The translations under genes were made by a program, and so were the position numbers. A stretch of 10,912 bases of DNA from JASGCK01 sp031430035 (GTDB lineage: Bacteria > Pseudomonadota > Gammaproteobacteria > Burkholderiales > Burkholderiaceae_C): assembly GCA_031430035.1 (NCBI GenBank), contig JANPAS010000049.1, positions 1 to 10,912 of the forward strand, in the 5' to 3' direction. The notes below the pieces were generated by a model. That model was not told where the DNA came from, ran no database searches, and saw nothing but the letters and a program-made list of their open reading frames with translations. Of the stretch, positions 1 through 6,751 are shown piece by piece (within the stretch, counting starts at the first letter, position 1; every line of letters begins with the position of its first letter).

Positions 1-26
1 AACGCGGGCACATGGACATCAGCCAT
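1..26 (-). CDS. 5' end of the next operon gene, probably a LivG-type ABC ATPase (cut by window edge)
   Basis: Only eight codons are visible, reading M-A-D-V-H-V-P-A. The ATG at 26-24 overlaps the end of the permease gene by 8 bases. A GGGAG Shine-Dalgarno sequence at 38-34, seven bases upstream and inside the permease's last codons, supports this start over the alternative ATG at 19-17. The right-hand operon does the same thing: its LivG also starts inside livM behind a strong ribosome site. In Liv-type operons the gene after livM is normally the first ATPase. The product is therefore inferred from gene order; no ATPase motif lies inside the window. Confidence 0.55.
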
Positions 27-1011
27 GCTTGCGCTCCCACAGTCCCATCAAGCCACGCGGCGCAAAGATGACGATGAGGACGATGAAAGTACCCATCCAC
101 AGTTGCCAATGTTTGCCAAGCCCATTTGGCAAATCTTTAAAGAGGGAGAGCAATATCTCAAAACTAAACGCACCCACAATGGCACCCGCAAAGTTACCCA
201 TACCGCCTAAAACCAGCATCATGATGGCGTGGGCACTCATGTGAAAGCCCATCAATTCTGGATTGACGAAGCCGCTTTGTGCGCCGTATAAATAGCCCGC
301 CAAACCCGCCAATCCTCCCGCGATCGTGAAAGCGGTCAATTTGTATTTGAATGTGCCGTAGCCCATGGCACGCATGCGATGCTCATTGATGCGAATGCCC
401 GCTAGGGCACGTCCTGTGGGACTCCAGAGCAATTTGCGCAGGACAGCATAAACGATGAGCATCATCACCAGCGTGAAATAGTAGAAATGCGTTTTGTTAT
501 CCAAATCAAATGTTTGAATGCCAAAAATAGACGTGGTTGGTTTGAAGTTGATGTAGAGACCATCCGAGCCGCCGAGTACCTTGTTATCAAAAAATAAGAA
601 GTACACCATCTGCGCAAACGCCATCGTCACCATGATGAAGTAAATGCCATGTGTACGCACGACAAAAAATCCGATGATGAGTGCTGCAAGGCTAGACGCC
701 AGCACCGCCAGCGGAAGCGTCCACCAAAGACTGACCGCAGCGCCTTCGGGCGTGAGGAAAGCGAGGGCATAGCCTGCGAGGCCAAAGTAAGCGGCGTGAC
801 CCAGAGAGACTAACCCCGTCACACCTTGCAACAGATCGAGACTCATGGCAAAGATGGCCAAAATCATCATCCGTGTAATCATCTCTTTGTAGAAATCAGA
901 TCCCAAAGAATCGGAGATAAAGGGAAAGGCGATAAGGCACAGCAAAGCCACTACCAATGTGGCCTGCAGGCCTTTTGGCAAAATTTCTAAATTGGCGCGT
1001 GCGGCGCTCAT
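19..1011 (-). CDS. livM: Branched-chain amino acid-type ABC transporter permease, LivM family
   Basis: A 330-residue polytopic inner-membrane protein and one of the two permeases of the left importer. Its first 20 or so residues are followed by roughly eight to ten hydrophobic segments. The LivM/LivH family loop is clear around residues 204-216 (AGIRINEHRMRAMGY), the cytoplasmic segment that contacts the ATPases. It is followed by the usual glycine-rich stretch MMLVLGGMGNFAGAIVGA and the family ending FAPRGLMGL. The length is normal for LivM. The ATG overlaps the livH stop as ATGA, and AAGGA lies 11 bases upstream of it, so translation is probably coupled. The family label is secure. The transported substrate is unknown: homologues carry branched-chain amino acids, amides, urea or aromatic acids. 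Confidence 0.93.
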   Translation of the reverse strand: MSAARANLEILPKGLQATLVVALLCLIAFPFISDSLGSDFYKEMITRMMILAIFAMSLDLLQGVTGLVSLGHAAYFGLAGYALAFLTPEGAAVSLWWTLPLAVLASSLAALIIGFFVVRTHGIYFIMVTMAFAQMVYFLFFDNKVLGGSDGLYINFKPTTSIFGIQTFDLDNKTHFYYFTLVMMLIVYAVLRKLLWSPTGRALAGIRINEHRMRAMGYGTFKYKLTAFTIAGGLAGLAGYLYGAQSGFVNPELMGFHMSAHAIMMLVLGGMGNFAGAIVGAFSFEILLSLFKDLPNGLGKHWQLWMGTFIVLIVIFAPRGLMGLWERKHG

Positions 1012-1877
1012 TGTTTAAATAATCCTTCGGGCTTCCACAAAAGCACTGCAGCCATCAGTACGTACACCAGCATCCCCGAAATCGACGGCAGCAGTACCTT
1101 GCCAAAGGTGTCTACAAACCCCACCAAGAGCGCGGCAATGAGCGCACCGCGCACTGAGCCAATGCCACCAATCACCACGACCACAAAGCACATGATGAGC
1201 ACGCTGCTCCCCATGTTTGGATAGACGCTACTAGTGGGCGCAGAGATCATGCCGGCAACAGATGCCAAGGCAACACCCAGCGCAAACACCACGGCATGAA
1301 TCAGCTTGATGTTGATGCCGAGCGCTTCTGCCATTCGGCTGTTGAAAGCACCAGCGCGAATTTTCATGCCCAGTTTGGTTTTGCTAATCAGCCAGTACAG
1401 ACCCAAAGCCAAAGCCACACAAACGCCTGACATGGCAAGGCGGTAAACAGGGTAAGAGAGCGTATCGGTCAGCGGAATGGAGGCTGACAGCAGATCGGGA
1501 ATTGTCACGCCATGCACGTCGTCACCCCACAGCATGGAGCGCAGCTCTTCAAAGATGTAAATCAGACCAAAGGTCAGCAGAACTTGGTCGAGATGATCGC
1601 GCTCATAAAAGTGACGGAATAAGAGCCACTCCAGAGCCAGTCCAAATACAACGGACAGCAGCGTCCCCACGAGGATGGCTAAGGTGAGACTACCTAAGAG
1701 TCCACTTAGAGCATAGGCAAGGTAAGCCCCCAGCATATAAAAACTGCCATGCGCTAAATTGACCACGCCCATGATGCCAAAAATCAGCGTCAAACCCGCT
1801 GCCAGCATAAAGAGCAAGAGACCGTATTGAACGCTATTGAGTAGCTGGATAAAAAAGGTGGGTAGATCCATCACCAT
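1008..1877 (-). CDS. livH: Branched-chain amino acid-type ABC transporter permease, LivH family
   Basis: A 289-residue inner-membrane permease that pairs with the LivM to its left. Family hallmarks are the N-terminal GLTLIFGIMGVVNLAHGSFYMLGAY (about residues 28-52), the cytoplasmic coupling loop around 'RAGAFNSRMAEALGIN', the late VVVVIGGIGSVRGAL segment and the ending WKPEGLFKQ. It starts six bases after the stop of the upstream binding-protein gene and ends in an ATGA overlap with livM. The start is uncertain: ATG at 1877 and ATG at 1871 (M-D-L-P-T-F-F) are both open, and neither has a convincing Shine-Dalgarno sequence, so translation probably depends on coupling to the gene before it. The substrate is not determined by the sequence. 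Confidence 0.93.
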   Translation of the reverse strand: MVMDLPTFFIQLLNSVQYGLLLFMLAAGLTLIFGIMGVVNLAHGSFYMLGAYLAYALSGLLGSLTLAILVGTLLSVVFGLALEWLLFRHFYERDHLDQVLLTFGLIYIFEELRSMLWGDDVHGVTIPDLLSASIPLTDTLSYPVYRLAMSGVCVALALGLYWLISKTKLGMKIRAGAFNSRMAEALGINIKLIHAVVFALGVALASVAGMISAPTSSVYPNMGSSVLIMCFVVVVIGGIGSVRGALIAALLVGFVDTFGKVLLPSISGMLVYVLMAAVLLWKPEGLFKQ

Positions 1878-1883
1878 AGGTGA

Positions 1884-3068
1884 TTAGCCCATCTTGCAAC
1901 CTGTGCCAGGGTCGGACAAGCCTTTAATAGCAAGCCCTAGCACTTTGTTTTCGCCGTTTTTAACGACGCGCAGGTAGATATCTTGCACAGGGTTGTGCGA
2001 GGCGCTCATCTTCCATTTGCCACGCGGGCTGTCAATCACGGCTGTTTCCATCGCTTTGTAGAGTGTTACGCGTTTGGAGAGATCGCCGCCCACTGCTGCC
2101 ATGCCTTTGGCGAGCAAATACGCAGTGTCATAGCCTTGCACGGCGTACACGTCGGGCTGCATTTTGAACTGCTTGACATAAGCCAATCGGAATGCTTTGT
2201 TGCGCGGCGTATCGAGAGCGTCGCTGTAGTGCATCGTGGTGACCACGCCTTCAGCGGCTGCGCCTGCCGCCTCTAGCGTGCCCTCAGTCAACGTACCTGC
2301 GCCATACAGTGGAATTTTCTTATTAAGACCCGATGCGGCGTAGTCCTTCATAAACTTAGCTGCTCCCGCACCTGCAAAAAAACAAGCCACGGCATCGGGT
2401 TTGAGTGCGGCAATTTCGGTGAGTAGCGCTTGAAACTCCACACTAGGGAAGGGCGCCCACAGTTCCTTAGCAATCACGCCGCCCTTTGGCACAAAGCCTT
2501 CTTTAAAACCTTCCAACATCTCTTCGCCAGCGGTGTACTTCCAAGAAATCCAAACTACTTTTTTGTGACCCTTTGCCAGCATGACCGCGCCGAGTCCGTT
2601 CGTTAGTTGGTAACTGGTATAGGACGTGCGAAAAACATTAGGCGCACATAACGAGCGTGTCGCTGCATGCAAGGCCGCAGTCGGGATGATGGAGAGAACA
2701 CCGCTTTCACGAGCCACTTTTTGAATGCCTAATTGCACGCCCGAATGAACCGAACCCACCAGTACATCGACCTTGTCACGCTGTACAAGCTTATTGGCGT
2801 TTTCAATCGCCTTGGCAGGATCGGACTCATCGTCTACTTTAAAGAATTCGACTTCGCGTCCGCCAATCTTGCCGCCCAGCTCTTTCAAACCAAGATGGAA
2901 GCCGTTTTCAATCGCCACGCCTAACTGCGCAAACGTACCTGTGTAGGGCAACATAAACCCCACGCGCAGTTTGGCTGCTGGCGTTTGCGCTAGAACTGGC
3001 AGGAGGCTGCTTGTTGCTCCTGCTAAAGCAAAACTAGATGAAAGAAGTTGACGCCGAGTGGTATTCAT
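1884..3068 (-). CDS. Periplasmic solute-binding protein of a Liv/HAAT importer (copy 2 of a tandem pair)
   Basis: A type I periplasmic binding protein (Peripla_BP_6/LivJ-like), about 394 residues, that captures the ligand and delivers it to the adjacent permeases. The leader starts M-N-T-T-R-R-Q-L-L, a twin-arginine-like motif, followed by a hydrophobic stretch and a probable signal peptidase site after V-L-A near residue 27. The mature part opens with LRVGFMLPYTGTFAQLG, the usual first strand and ligand-binding turn. I prefer ATG 3068. The reading frame is also open from a TTG at 3077, but AAGGA there lies only 3 bases away, while GGA lies 4 bases and AAGGA 12 bases before the ATG. The paralogue upstream also begins at its second methionine. 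It is about 76% identical to that neighbour over the mature part, and the two share three cysteines, one near the C-terminus. The ligand is unknown; aromatic or dicarboxylic acids are a guess from the nearby gcdH. Confidence 0.9.
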   Translation of the reverse strand: MNTTRRQLLSSSFALAGATSSLLPVLAQTPAAKLRVGFMLPYTGTFAQLGVAIENGFHLGLKELGGKIGGREVEFFKVDDESDPAKAIENANKLVQRDKVDVLVGSVHSGVQLGIQKVARESGVLSIIPTAALHAATRSLCAPNVFRTSYTSYQLTNGLGAVMLAKGHKKVVWISWKYTAGEEMLEGFKEGFVPKGGVIAKELWAPFPSVEFQALLTEIAALKPDAVACFFAGAGAAKFMKDYAASGLNKKIPLYGAGTLTEGTLEAAGAAAEGVVTTMHYSDALDTPRNKAFRLAYVKQFKMQPDVYAVQGYDTAYLLAKGMAAVGGDLSKRVTLYKAMETAVIDSPRGKWKMSASHNPVQDIYLRVVKNGENKVLGLAIKGLSDPGTGCKMG

Positions 3069-3089
3069 AAAATCCAAAAGTCCTTGTGT

Positions 3090-4277
3090 TTAAGCTAATT
3101 TGCAACCAACGCCAGAGTCTGACAGCGCTTTCGCGGCAACCCCCAGCACTTTGTTCTCTTTGTCTTTGACGACGCGCAGGTAAATGTCTTGCACGGGGTT
3201 GTGGGCTTGGCTCATCGTCCATTTGCCGCGCGGAGAATTAATCACAGCGCCTTGCATGGCTTTATAGAGGGAGGCTTTGTTGGTCAAATCGCCTTTGACG
3301 GCGTTCGCGCCTTGAATGAGCAAGAGGCCCGTGTCATAACCTTGTACGGCGTATACATCGGGCTGCATTTTGTATTGCTTGGCATAGGCAAGGCGGAAGG
3401 CTTTGTTGCGCGGTGTATCGAGCGAGTCACTGTAATGCAGCGTCGTCATCACGCCATTGGCGGCGGGACCTGCTGCGTCCAACACGCCTTCAGTCAAGAA
3501 GCCAGAGCCATACAGTGGAATCTTGCCTTGCAGACCAGCAGCAGCGTAGTCCTTCATAAATTTAGCAGCACCGCCACCTGCAAAGAAGCACGCAACCGCA
3601 TCAGGTTTCAGTGCTGCAATTTCAGTCAAAAGCGCTTGAAATTCGACGTTAGGGAAAGGCAAGCCCAGCTCTTTCACAATCGTGCCGCCTGCGGCAAGGT
3701 AGCTTTCTTTAAAGCCTTCAAACGCCTCGTCGCCAGCGGCGTATTTCCAGCTAATCCATACCACACGCTTGTGGCCTTTGTCAGCCACCACTTTACCCAG
3801 CGCTTTGGTTGGCTGAGAATTAGTGAAGGAGGTGCGGAATACATTCAAGGCGCACAAACCACGGGTCGCGGCATGCACGCCTGCGTTTGGAATCAAACTT
3901 AGCACGCCTGAATCGCGGGCCACTTTATGAATACCCATTTGCACACCCGAGTGCACTGTGCCCACAAGCACATCGACCTTGTCGCGCTGCACCAGTTTGT
4001 TAGCGTTCTCAATCCCTTTGGACGGATCCGATTCATCATCCACTTTAAAGAACTCAACCTCGCGTCCACCCAGCTTGCCGCCTTGTTCAGTGAGCGCCAT
4101 GCGAAAACCGTTTTCAATGGCCACACCCAGTTGAGCGAAGGTTCCTGTGTAGGGCAACATCAAGCCGACGCGTAGCTTAGTGGTTTGCGCAGAAGCGCTA
4201 GATGCTAAAAATCCCGTGGAGGCCACGCCAGCTATGGCGGCACCTTGGGACAAAACTTGACGACGGGTAGAGCTCAT
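3090..4277 (-). CDS. Periplasmic solute-binding protein of a Liv/HAAT importer (copy 1 of a tandem pair)
   Basis: The first gene of the left operon encodes a type I binding protein of about 395 residues in the LivJ/Peripla_BP_6 family. The leader M-S-S-T-R-R-Q-V-L is twin-arginine-like, and a probable cleavage site follows A-S-A near residue 30. The mature sequence shows KLRVGLMLPYTGTFAQLG and the interior motif VDDESDPSKGIENANKL typical of this family. ATG 4277 is preferred: AAGGA at 4288-4284 stands 6 bases upstream of it, whereas it directly abuts the alternative ATG at 4283, which would add two residues. Only 21 bases separate it from the second copy, with no terminator between, so the two are cotranscribed. 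The two copies probably serve the same permeases with related ligand ranges. This is inference; neither ligand can be read from the sequence. Confidence 0.9.
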   Translation of the reverse strand: MSSTRRQVLSQGAAIAGVASTGFLASSASAQTTKLRVGLMLPYTGTFAQLGVAIENGFRMALTEQGGKLGGREVEFFKVDDESDPSKGIENANKLVQRDKVDVLVGTVHSGVQMGIHKVARDSGVLSLIPNAGVHAATRGLCALNVFRTSFTNSQPTKALGKVVADKGHKRVVWISWKYAAGDEAFEGFKESYLAAGGTIVKELGLPFPNVEFQALLTEIAALKPDAVACFFAGGGAAKFMKDYAAAGLQGKIPLYGSGFLTEGVLDAAGPAANGVMTTLHYSDSLDTPRNKAFRLAYAKQYKMQPDVYAVQGYDTGLLLIQGANAVKGDLTNKASLYKAMQGAVINSPRGKWTMSQAHNPVQDIYLRVVKDKENKVLGVAAKALSDSGVGCKLA

Positions 4278-4361
4278 GAACATTCCTTAGTAAAAAAAGA
4301 TGCGAAACAAGACCTGAATCTTAAGCGTAGTGTCTCTAAGGGGTGCATTATCGTGCTGATC

Positions 4362-4389
4362 TTGATAACACTTGTGCACAATGTAGGAT
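4362..4389 (+). promoter_or_regulatory. Sigma-70-like promoter of gcdH
   Basis: TTGATA at 4362-4367 matches the -35 consensus at five of six bases. TAGGAT at 4384-4389 matches the -10 consensus at four of six. The spacer is 16 bases. The predicted transcript would start around 4396, giving a short leader of roughly 18 bases. No Shine-Dalgarno sequence precedes the gcdH ATG. Confidence 0.5.
4372..4381. promoter_or_regulatory. Perfect 10-base palindrome in the gcdH promoter spacer, candidate operator
   Basis: TTGTGCACAA is its own reverse complement and lies wholly between the -35 and -10 hexamers of the predicted gcdH promoter. A bound protein there would be expected to block or reshape RNA polymerase binding. 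It is in the region shared with the left importer operon, so it could control both directions. The cognate regulator is unknown. Confidence 0.4.
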
Positions 4390-4413
4390 GGCTATTTATT
4401 CAAACTCTTCATC

Positions 4414-5610
4414 ATGACAACACAAAAAGTTCAATTCCAATGGGATGACCCGTTACTGCTTGACTCCCAACTCACAGACGACGAGCGCATGATCCGCGAT
4501 GCGGCGCGTGCCTATTGCCAAGACAAACTGCTGCCTCGGGCAACACTCGCCTTCCGCAACGAGTACACCGATCCTGCCATCTTTACCGAGATGGGCGAAC
4601 TGGGGCTGTTGGGCGCAACCATCCCCGAAGCCTACGGTGGCTCTGGTCTAGGCTATGTGGCATATGGCCTCATCGCCCGCGAAGTCGAGCGTGTGGACTC
4701 GGGCTATCGCTCCATGATGAGCGTGCAAAGCTCACTCGTGATGGTCCCTATCAATACGTTTGGTACTGAGGCACAAAAGCAAAAATACCTGCCTAAGCTG
4801 GCAACGGGTGAATGGATTGGTTGCTTTGGTCTGACCGAGCCCGATCACGGCTCCGACCCTGCATCTATGGCGACCCGCGCCAAAGCGGTAGACGGTGGTT
4901 ATGTGCTCACAGGCAACAAGATGTGGATTTCCAACGCGCCGATTGCCGACGTGTTTGTGGTCTGGGCGAAATGCGCAGGCGGCGACCACGATGGACGCAT
5001 CAAAGGCTTCATCTTAGAAAAAGGTATGAAGGGCTTGTCTGCTCCTGCCATTCACGGTAAGGTGGGACTGCGTGCTTCGATTACGGGTGAAATTGTGATG
5101 GATGGCGTGGAGATATCTGAGGCGCAAATGCTGCCAACCGTGGCAGGACTGAAAGGCCCATTCACCTGCCTTGACTCGGCACGTTTTGGTATTGCTTGGG
5201 GTGCATTAGGCGCGGCAGAAGACTGCTGGTTTAGAGCGCGTCAATATGTACTGGATCGCAAGCAATTTGGTCGTCCACTGGCGGCGAATCAACTCATTCA
5301 AAAGAAATTGGCCGATATGCAAACCGAGATCACGCTTGGCCTGCAAGGCTGTTTGCGTCTGGGGCGCATGAAAGACGAGGGCACGGCGAGCGTGGAGATC
5401 ACCAGCATCATGAAACGCAATTCTTGCGGCAAAGCGCTAGACGTGGCACGCCTTGCACGCGACATGATGGGCGGTAACGGTATCAGTGACGAGTTTGGTG
5501 TGGCGCGGCATTTAGTCAACCTTGAGGTAGTCAATACCTACGAAGGTACGCATGACATTCATGCGTTGATCTTGGGTCGTGCGCAGACGGGGATTCAGGC
5601 GTTTAGTTGA
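4414..5610 (+). CDS. gcdH: Glutaryl-CoA dehydrogenase (decarboxylating, FAD-dependent)
   Basis: A 398-residue acyl-CoA dehydrogenase that oxidises and decarboxylates glutaryl-CoA to crotonyl-CoA and CO2, passing electrons to electron-transfer flavoprotein in the cytoplasm. This is the late step of lysine, tryptophan, glutarate and some aromatic-acid degradation. The match to human GCDH recalled from memory is extensive: ERVDSGYRSMMSVQSSLVM (from E92), CFGLTEP, LRASITGEIVMDGVE, NQLIQKKLADM and NTYEGTHDIHALILGRA. The catalytic base is E377 in the YEGTHD motif. R99, in G-Y-R-S, corresponds to the arginine that binds the substrate's free carboxylate. E92 and Y376, linked to the decarboxylating type, are kept; human Thr170 is Ser here (S173). 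The ATG fits the family's usual N-terminus but has no clear ribosome site. The gene diverges from the left importer and converges on the AraC gene with an 8-base gap. Confidence 0.96.
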   Translation: MTTQKVQFQWDDPLLLDSQLTDDERMIRDAARAYCQDKLLPRATLAFRNEYTDPAIFTEMGELGLLGATIPEAYGGSGLGYVAYGLIAREVERVDSGYRSMMSVQSSLVMVPINTFGTEAQKQKYLPKLATGEWIGCFGLTEPDHGSDPASMATRAKAVDGGYVLTGNKMWISNAPIADVFVVWAKCAGGDHDGRIKGFILEKGMKGLSAPAIHGKVGLRASITGEIVMDGVEISEAQMLPTVAGLKGPFTCLDSARFGIAWGALGAAEDCWFRARQYVLDRKQFGRPLAANQLIQKKLADMQTEITLGLQGCLRLGRMKDEGTASVEITSIMKRNSCGKALDVARLARDMMGGNGISDEFGVARHLVNLEVVNTYEGTHDIHALILGRAQTGIQAFS

Positions 5611-5618
5611 TCGAGACA

Positions 5619-6566
5619 TCAAACAACACTGCGATACGCACTAGGGCTTTGCCCCGTGTGTTCGCGAAATACACGACTAAAGTGCGACAAATTGTTGAAT
5701 CCCCAATACAGCGCAATGTCGGTAATAGGTCGATGTATAAAGGCGGTTTGCTGCAAATCACGAATACACGCTTCTAGTCGCTGCCGCAAGATGTAGCTGG
5801 CGAGCGTTTCGTCTTCTTCTGTAAAGGCGTTGTGCAGATGGCGCTTGCTGCAATTAAGCGCATGGGCTATGCCGTCGATCGACAGCTTTGGGTCACGTAA
5901 GTTTCTGGAGACGTAAGCCTGAATACGATCTTTGAGTGCTTCGCGCTGCGTGGCGTGAGTTGATTCCCCCGCAAGCTCTAAAAGGGATAGTTGTGCTAGC
6001 TGCATGATGAGCTCTCCAGCGCCGCGTGCCGCATCGTCGCTCATGCTAGGCAGCTCTTGCCAAGTGCTGCGCATCGTCTCTAAAGCCACACGCGAGATGC
6101 CCGTCCCCGTTCCAGCTTGACGCGCCATGAGCGTATCGAGTTTTACGCCGCGCTCAATCATTTTTTCTTTAGGCAGCATCACTATCAAGTGCTCTGCGCG
6201 TACGGGGCTTTCAATAGCATAACTGCCCGTTGTGTCATAGATAACCCATTTGCCCGAGCCCGTACTGGCACGTCGCCCTTGCTGCTCAACAGAAGCACTT
6301 CCCTGCCAAGGAGCAACAATTTTGAGGTAGGCCGCATCGCTAGCACGAGCGACCTGGGCCTGACTTTTGACGCGGTGTCGATTGGCCTCTAAGCGGGTCA
6401 AAATGACATCGCCCGCTTGCAACCGAGTCATATGCCCATCGAATTCGGTGTCCCCATAAAGATCCGACTCTAGGCCATAGAAACTTTGATTGACCCACTC
6501 GCGCCACTGTGGCGCACGATCTCGCGCACTCACGTTGTCGGTTGTAACGATAGTTGCGGCTTTCAT
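5619..6566 (-). CDS. AraC-family transcriptional regulator, FeaR-like type
   Basis: A 315-residue cytoplasmic DNA-binding regulator. Residues from about 15 to 180 resemble the AraC-binding-like effector domain found in FeaR-type activators (the pattern G-H-M-T-R-L-Q-A-G-D, then A-Y-L-K-I and a mid-domain Y-D-T-T). The C-terminal 100 or so residues form the two helix-turn-helix motifs: LSIDGIAHALNCSKRHLHNAF, then ITDIALYWGFNNLSHFSRVF, closing with the AraC signature G-Q-S-P-S-A-Y-R. The ATG has no Shine-Dalgarno sequence. It diverges from the right importer operon across a 185-base region rich in inverted repeats, the classical layout of a regulator controlling its neighbour, so it most likely controls that importer and perhaps gcdH. 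Related regulators respond to aromatic amines or acids, but the effector here is unknown. Confidence 0.92.
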   Translation of the reverse strand: MKAATIVTTDNVSARDRAPQWREWVNQSFYGLESDLYGDTEFDGHMTRLQAGDVILTRLEANRHRVKSQAQVARASDAAYLKIVAPWQGSASVEQQGRRASTGSGKWVIYDTTGSYAIESPVRAEHLIVMLPKEKMIERGVKLDTLMARQAGTGTGISRVALETMRSTWQELPSMSDDAARGAGELIMQLAQLSLLELAGESTHATQREALKDRIQAYVSRNLRDPKLSIDGIAHALNCSKRHLHNAFTEEDETLASYILRQRLEACIRDLQQTAFIHRPITDIALYWGFNNLSHFSRVFREHTGQSPSAYRSVV

Positions 6567-6598
6567 AGTGCATAAATTATCGCCGTCACAAAGTCAGT

Positions 6599-6617
6599 TC
6601 AACCCATTCGTGGTTGA
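6599..6617. promoter_or_regulatory. Inverted repeat TCAACC-7-GGTTGA, candidate operator
   Basis: Six-base arms at 6599-6604 and 6612-6617 are separated by seven bases. The left arm overlaps the weak -35 candidate of the AraC gene, so binding here could give autoregulation. The function is inferred. Confidence 0.35.
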
Positions 6618-6627
6618 GGGTTAACCC
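6618..6627. promoter_or_regulatory. Perfect palindrome GGGTTAACCC, candidate operator
   Basis: A 10-base self-complementary site directly follows the inverted repeat at 6599-6617. Read together, the segment 6600-6630 repeats AACCC/GGGTT elements in both orientations. There is no U-run after it, so it is not a terminator. Confidence 0.35.
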
Positions 6628-6656
6628 ACCCTGCTTTGCGCGGGGAGTCTAGTAGT

Positions 6657-6675
6657 CTGTGCACGTGCAGCACAG
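6657..6675. promoter_or_regulatory. Nested inverted repeat CTGTGC-7-GCACAG, candidate operator
   Basis: Six-base arms at 6657-6662 and 6670-6675 flank seven bases. Inside it, TGCACGTGCA at 6660-6669 is a perfect 10-base palindrome. A short direct repeat AGTCT-AGT-AGTCT (6646-6658) abuts its left side. It shares TGTGCAC with the gcdH promoter palindrome. Confidence 0.35.
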
Positions 6676-6688
6676 CGCGGTACTAAAG

Positions 6689-6706
6689 GTCGATTTACGA
6701 TTCGAC
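6689..6706. promoter_or_regulatory. Short inverted repeat GTCGA-8-TCGAC
   Basis: Five-base arms at 6689-6693 and 6702-6706 flank eight bases. It lies about 45 bases upstream of the binding-protein start, where an activator near the promoter could bind. A repeat this short may be chance. Confidence 0.2.
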
Positions 6707-6751
6707 GCTAAATCAAATTCATTTTTAAATTTTTTAAAAGGAAAGTAAATC

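Larger units (their letters stand above)
4278..4413. promoter_or_regulatory. Divergent promoter region between the left importer operon and gcdH
   Basis: 136 non-coding bases lie between two divergent starts. The gcdH promoter (separate entry) occupies 4362-4389. For the minus-strand operon I see only a weak -10-like hexamer, GATAAT, reading leftward at 4352-4347, with no good -35 partner, so that promoter may need an activator. The AAGGA ribosome site of the binding-protein gene is at 4288-4284. No terminator or riboswitch-like structure was found. Confidence 0.5.
6567..6751. promoter_or_regulatory. Divergent control region between the AraC gene and the right importer operon
   Basis: 185 non-coding bases. 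For the AraC gene (minus strand) there is a weak promoter candidate: TTGAAC at 6602-6597 and GATAAT at 6581-6576, with a 15-base spacer, which would place the transcript start only a few bases from the ATG. For the right operon I cannot choose a promoter, which would suit an activator-dependent one. The segment 6711-6740 is strongly A+T rich. Several inverted repeats lie between 6599 and 6706 (separate entries). Confidence 0.5.

Noticed and set aside
1..19. ATG at 19-17, overlapping the left livM stop as TGATG, as the start of the next gene.
   Set aside because: The ATG at 26-24 has GGGAG seven bases upstream and gives M-A-D-V, a common LivG beginning. For the other ATG the same site is 14 bases away.
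3069..3089. A possible separate promoter or terminator between the two tandem binding-protein genes.
   Set aside because: Only 21 bases are present, holding the AAGGA ribosome site and no hairpin or promoter hexamers.
3189..3902. A long open frame of 237 codons on the plus strand, antisense to the first tandem binding protein.
   Set aside because: It lies entirely opposite a well-supported gene, its protein is rich in His and Cys without a recognisable domain, and a matching shadow appears opposite the second copy (1983-2276). It reflects codon bias of the real gene.
5607..5622. A stem TTGAT-6-ATCAA spanning both stop codons of gcdH and the AraC gene, as a bidirectional terminator.
   Set aside because: The stem is only five base pairs, mostly A-T, with no U-run on either side, so it is too weak for an intrinsic terminator.
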